From Alteromonadales bacterium alter-6D02 (lineage in GTDB: Bacteria; Pseudomonadota; Gammaproteobacteria; Enterobacterales; Psychrobiaceae), in assembly GCA_002835545.1 (NCBI GenBank), contig PIZK01000010.1:53306-117305 (forward strand): a stretch of DNA of 64,000 bases, given 5' to 3'. The notes beneath the pieces are model-generated. The model did no database searches and was not told where the DNA came from. It saw only the letters and a program-made list of their open reading frames with translations. The position numbers and the translations under genes were made by a program. Shown piece by piece: positions 61,301 through 64,000 of the stretch (position 1 is its first letter; every line of letters begins with the position of its first letter).

Positions 61301-62210
61301 AAAATTACGTGATAACCCAGCGTGTGCAGAGCAAGAATTTGCATTAAAAACTGATGATAATAACCCAGGTTTACATGCTGAATTGACGTTTGATTTAAAC
61401 GAAGATGTCGCCGCACCATTTATCCTAAAAGGTGCACAACCACAAGTTGCTATTTTACGTGAGCAGGGTGTTAACTCTCATGTTGAAATGGCTGCGGCAT
61501 TTAACCGTGCTGGCTTTAAAGCGATTGACGTTCATATGTCAGACGTTTTATCTGGTCGTGTTACACTTGAGCAGTTCCAAGGTATGGTTGCCTGTGGTGG
61601 CTTCTCTTACGGTGACGTATTAGGCGCTGGTGAAGGTTGGGCAAAATCAATCTTATTTAATGACCTAGCTCGCGGTCAGTTTAGCGACTTCTTTAACCGT
61701 GATAATACATTCTCATTAGGTGTCTGTAACGGTTGTCAAATGCTATCTAACTTGAAGGAATTAATTCCTGGTGCTGATTTATGGCCTCACTTTGTACAAA
61801 ACAAATCAGAGCGTTTTGAAGCACGCTTTAGCTTAGTTGAAGTACAAAACAGCCCATCGTTATTCCTTGATGGTATGGCTGGTTCGCGTATGCCAATTGC
61901 TGTATCTCATGGTGAAGGCCATGCTGAGTTTAAAAACCAGCAAGCGGTTGATGCAGCACTAGCAAGTGGCACAGTAGCCCTGCAATATGTTGATAACCAT
62001 GGTCAAATCACAGAGCAATACCCTGCAAACCCTAACGGTTCTGTTGCTGGTATTACTGGTTTAACAACTACCGACGGTCGTGTCACGATAATGATGCCTC
62101 ACCCTGAGCGTGTTTTCCGTGCTGTTGCAAACTCATGGCGACCAGATGCATGGCAAGAAGATAGCCCATGGATGCGTATGTTCCGTAACGCGCGTGTTAA
62201 CGTTGGCTAG
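58329..62210 (+). CDS. purL: phosphoribosylformylglycinamidine synthase
   Basis: PurL performs step four of purine synthesis, using glutamine and ATP. It is the large single-chain form of 1293 residues. An N-terminal PurS-like part ([13 protein letters not shown]) leads into the synthetase domain with [29 protein letters not shown] and [14 protein letters not shown]. The C-terminal class I amidotransferase has its nucleophile in GVCNGCQML and the His-Glu pair in [10 protein letters not shown]. The frame is open from a TTG at 58314, but the ATG at 58329 aligns with the family start MEILRG. A strong terminator follows. Confidence 0.97.
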   Translation: MEILRGAPALSDFRTNKLLTSAAELSLPVTSIYAEFVHFADLTAPLSAAELEKLNKLLTYGPTIAEHEPAGTLYLVTPRPGTISPWSSKATDIANNCGLSQVKRLERGIAYYVEGELTQAQSEQLISLIHDRMMEVVSDNMDAAQQLFVSAEPGEMRSVDILGGGKAALEAANVEMGLALADDEIDYLVDAFIGLNRNPNDIELMMFAQANSEHCRHKIFNADWTIDGSQQAKSLFKMIKNTYEKSPENVLSAYKDNASVMVGSKAGRFFPNPETCEYQYNQEDIHILMKVETHNHPTAISPFPGAATGSGGEIRDEGATGRGSKPKAGLTGFTVSNLRIPGAEQPWETDFGKPGRIVSALDIMIEGPLGGAAFNNEFGRPAICGYFRTYEEQVNSHNGVEVRGYHKPIMIAGGLGNIRDQHVQKGEIPVGAKLIVLGGPAMNIGLGGGAASSMASGQSAENLDFASVQRENPEIERRCQEVIDRCWQLGEDNPIAFIHDVGAGGISNAFPELVSDGGRGGNFELRNVPNDEPGMAPHEIWCNESQERYVMAVPADKLEQFDAICQRERAPYAVVGEATAEEHLSLTDSHFDNTPIDMPLDVLLGKPPKMSRDVVTQVVDGDSLAFDDVSIDDAAIRVLSLPTVADKGFLITIGDRTVTGLVARDQMVGPWQVPVANCAVTAASYDTYAGEAMAMGERSPIALLNFAASARMSVAESLTNIASAQIGEISQVQMSANWMSAAGHPGEDAGLFEAVKAIGEELCPALGITIPVGKDSMSMKTQWQQDGEDKTVTAPLSLVMTAFAPVTDVRTTLTPQLRTDKGATRLILIDLGAGQNRLGGSALAQVYKQLGNETPDLDSPELLKGLFDSVQALLADGKLLAYHDRSDGGLFTTATEMAFAGNTGVSLSLPQGDALAQLFNEELGCVLQVRESDVSAVESVLAQHGLADVSYDIGTLNTDNNINVDVAGEAVFSAKRSDLRKLWSATSFEMQKLRDNPACAEQEFALKTDDNNPGLHAELTFDLNEDVAAPFILKGAQPQVAILREQGVNSHVEMAAAFNRAGFKAIDVHMSDVLSGRVTLEQFQGMVACGGFSYGDVLGAGEGWAKSILFNDLARGQFSDFFNRDNTFSLGVCNGCQMLSNLKELIPGADLWPHFVQNKSERFEARFSLVEVQNSPSLFLDGMAGSRMPIAVSHGEGHAEFKNQQAVDAALASGTVALQYVDNHGQITEQYPANPNGSVAGITGLTTTDGRVTIMMPHPERVFRAVANSWRPDAWQEDSPWMRMFRNARVNVG

Positions 62211-62238
62211 TTAAGTAAGTTAATTGTTACAAAACAGT

Positions 62239-62266
62239 AAGAGCGGCTTTGGCCGCTCTTTTTTTA
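62239..62266 (+). terminator. terminator of purL
   Basis: AGAGCGGC (62240-62247) pairs with GCCGCTCT (62252-62259) around TTTG, followed by T. Confidence 0.95.
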
Positions 62267-62410
62267 TATGCGCTATTGTTCATTAATTTGTGACCAATAG
62301 CTCAAAAAGTTTAAAAGGAGGCTAAGAATAATTATAACGGTTGTTAATTGTTCCGATAAATCCGTAGAATTTGTCAGGCTTTATGCTTATTAATTTCACA
62401 TGAGATACTT

Positions 62411-63250
62411 ATGAACGTTTTAACTGTCGATTATACTGCGGATGATGCGCCACAGCGCTTTGTTGAATCATTACATAACACGGGCTTTGGCGTGTTAACT
62501 AACCACCCAATTGCAAAAGAGAAAGTGCAATCAATTTATGATAATTGGTATGAGTTCTTCATGACTGAAGCTAAGCATGACTTTTTATTTGATCCCAAAA
62601 CACAAGATGGTTATTTCCCTCCGTCAGTATCAGAAACAGCTAAAGACCATTCAGTAAAAGATATTAAAGAATATTTTCATTGTTACCCTTGGGGTAAAAT
62701 GCCGCAGCACCTTAAAGATGAAGTGATGGAGTATTACCAACTCGCTAACGCTTTAGCGCAGGAGTTACTTGGTTGGATTGAAGAGCACGCGCCAAGTGAT
62801 GTGAAAGTGAGATTTAACCAATCGCTACCATCGATGGTTGAAGGCAGTGAAGGTACCTTACTGCGTGTATTACACTACCCACCAATCACTGGTGAGGAAG
62901 AGCCGGGAGCGGTACGTGCAGCAGCACATGGTGATATTAATTTATTAACAGTGCTTCCAGCTGCAAATGAGCCAGGTCTTCAGGTTGTCGCTAACGACGG
63001 AAGCTGGTTTGATGTGCCTTGTGATTTTGGTAACTTGATCATCAATATCGGGGACATGCTTCAAGAAGCGTCTGGTGGTTATTACCCATCGACTATTCAC
63101 CGAGTCATTAATCCTACAGGGGGCCGGACGGAACACTCTCGTATTTCGTTACCATTATTTTTACACCCGAACCCTGAAGTTAAGTTATCTGAGCGTTATA
63201 CTGCGGGAAGCTACCTTGATGAGCGTTTGCGCGAACTCGGTGTTAAGTAA
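62411..63250 (+). CDS. 2OG-Fe(II) oxygenase, isopenicillin N synthase-like
   Basis: A 279-residue non-heme iron oxygenase. The N-terminal DIOX_N-like part (NTGFGVLTNHPI) is followed by a 2OG-Fe(II) core with the iron triad H-x-D in AAHGDINLLTVLP and the distal His in STIHRVINP, then the 2-oxoglutarate Arg in SRISLPLFLHP. It resembles the family annotated as isopenicillin N synthase-like in many proteobacteria, though no beta-lactam genes are nearby and its true substrate is unknown. It has a separate terminator and lies between purL and lon; the context does not point to a pathway. Confidence 0.85.
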   Translation: MNVLTVDYTADDAPQRFVESLHNTGFGVLTNHPIAKEKVQSIYDNWYEFFMTEAKHDFLFDPKTQDGYFPPSVSETAKDHSVKDIKEYFHCYPWGKMPQHLKDEVMEYYQLANALAQELLGWIEEHAPSDVKVRFNQSLPSMVEGSEGTLLRVLHYPPITGEEEPGAVRAAAHGDINLLTVLPAANEPGLQVVANDGSWFDVPCDFGNLIINIGDMLQEASGGYYPSTIHRVINPTGGRTEHSRISLPLFLHPNPEVKLSERYTAGSYLDERLRELGVK

Positions 63251-63274
63251 GTTAAAAAACGACATAAACTGATT

Positions 63275-63303
63275 AAAAAAGACTCAACTAGAGTCTTTTT
63301 TTG
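63275..63303 (+). terminator. terminator after the oxygenase gene
   Basis: AAAAAAGACTC (63275-63285) pairs with GAGTCTTTTTT (63291-63301) around a 5-base loop, with more T following. Confidence 0.9.
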
Positions 63304-63375
63304 TTTTTATCTGATAAAAAGCTTGAGTAATCTGCTGCGCGCTGTAAATAATTGACTAAAGTTATTTATAAATAG

Positions 63376-63405
63376 CTGTTGAATTCTATTGATTTACCCC
63401 AATAT
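63376..63405 (+). promoter_or_regulatory. heat-shock (sigma32-type) promoter of lon
   Basis: CTGTTGAA (63376-63383) followed by CCCCAATAT (63397-63405) matches the sigma32 pattern (CTTGAAA, spacer about 12 to 14, CCCCATNT). It lies about 43 bases before the lon ATG, in line with heat induction of lon in E. coli. Confidence 0.75.
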
Positions 63406-63447
63406 ATTGTAAGTAATATTTGTGGATCCCAGTTAAGAGAGAAAAAC

Positions 63448-64000
63448 ATGCCTTTAGAGCGCTCAGAACGCATTGATATTCCTGTTTTACCGTTACGCGA
63501 TGTGGTCGTGTACCCCCACATGGTGATCCCATTATTTGTTGGCCGTGAAAAGTCGATTCGTTGTTTAGAAGCCGCTATGGAACAAGATAAACTTATCTTG
63601 TTAGTGGCACAAAAGGACTCGAATGTTGATGACCCTCAAATGGATGAGATCTATCAAGTTGGTACTGTAGCTACCATCTTGCAACTATTAAAACTACCTG
63701 ACGGTACTGTAAAGGTATTGGTCGAAGGTAATCAGCGTGCTCGTATTAACAAATTATACGCTGGTGAAGACTTACTCAGTGCTGATGCTCAGTATATGGT
63801 GACAGAGCCATTAGAAGATCTAGAGCAAGAAGTTTTGATTAGAACAGCTGTTGCCCAATTTGATTCTTATATTAAATTAAATAAAAAAATCCCACCTGAG
63901 GTATTAACCTCACTGTCGGGGATTGATGATGCTGCTCGCTTGGCCGATACAATGGCTGCTCATATGACGCTTAATCTTGAGGATAAGCAGCAAGTCATTG
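63448..64000 (+). CDS. lon: ATP-dependent protease Lon (5' part, cut by window edge)
   Basis: The first 184 residues of Lon, the cytosolic AAA+ protease that degrades misfolded and regulatory proteins. The N-terminal substrate-binding domain is clear: IDIPVLPLRDVVVYPHMVIPLFVGREKSIRCLEAAM, then LLVAQKDSNVDDP, QVGTVATILQLLKLPDGTVKVLVEGNQRARI and SLSGIDDAARLADTMAAHM. The ATPase and Ser-Lys protease parts lie beyond the window. The ATG at 63448 is preceded by AGAGAG and a sigma32-type promoter. Confidence 0.96.
   Translation, partial: MPLERSERIDIPVLPLRDVVVYPHMVIPLFVGREKSIRCLEAAMEQDKLILLVAQKDSNVDDPQMDEIYQVGTVATILQLLKLPDGTVKVLVEGNQRARINKLYAGEDLLSADAQYMVTEPLEDLEQEVLIRTAVAQFDSYIKLNKKIPPEVLTSLSGIDDAARLADTMAAHMTLNLEDKQQVI

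Noticed and set aside
62411-63250. Beta-lactam biosynthesis gene
   Set aside because: The family name is only a similarity; there are no NRPS or cephalosporin genes nearby.

Overview
The window reads as chromosomal DNA of a free-living, probably marine gammaproteobacterium of the Alteromonadales type (Shewanella/Colwellia/Pseudoalteromonas-like). Reasons are the AT-leaning sequence, many conserved gammaproteobacterial neighbourhoods (csrB near yqcC-truC, suhB/trmJ/isc, xseA near guaBA, mltF next to purL), two large TonB-dependent receptors, several chemoreceptors, an Oar-type receptor and a histidine operon with an attenuator. There is no rRNA, tRNA, CRISPR array, prophage or insertion sequence that I can see. 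It is mostly a housekeeping region. The novelty lies in regulatory RNA, control sites and a few sensory proteins.

Layout. 1-594: a long CsrB-type sRNA cut by the left edge, with a tandem duplication. 689-3269: DUF3301 and DUF3549 genes, then yqcC-truC. 3462-7938: a nuclease-like lipoprotein and an Oar-type TonB-dependent receptor. 8412-18618: topB, tamB/tamA, dinB (LexA box between the divergent tamA and dinB) and pepD. 18779-20195: a structured leader RNA and an NCS2 purine permease. 20462-28064: a PAS chemoreceptor, xseA, a phosphoribosyltransferase, guaB-guaA and tadA. 28191-31707: a chemoreceptor with a C-terminal sensor domain and an M14 peptidase. 31738-39099: the complete his operon on the minus strand (leader peptide, hisG-D-C-B-H-A-F-IE, terminator).

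39394-46479: a small two-helix membrane protein, a TonB-dependent receptor with a Fur-like box, a two-component system reading into it, and a hemerythrin-NIT-HAMP-GGDEF diguanylate cyclase. 46769-54381: suhB, trmJ and the isc operon (iscR-S-U-A-hscB-hscA-fdx) behind a promoter with two abutting head-to-head IscR-like sites. 54417-64000: a NIT-domain chemoreceptor, mltF, purL, a 2OG-Fe(II) oxygenase-like protein, and the start of lon behind a heat-shock-type promoter.

How the genes work together. Purine supply is a theme: import by the NCS2 permease, salvage by the phosphoribosyltransferase, GMP synthesis by guaBA and de novo synthesis by purL. Envelope assembly (TamAB), iron handling (isc, Fur-linked receptor), and global post-transcriptional and c-di-GMP signalling (CsrB, GGDEF protein) are the others. 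The observations most worth following up are the NCS2 leader RNA, which has two mutually exclusive helices, and the oversized, internally duplicated CsrB. No element here is proven to be a new system.
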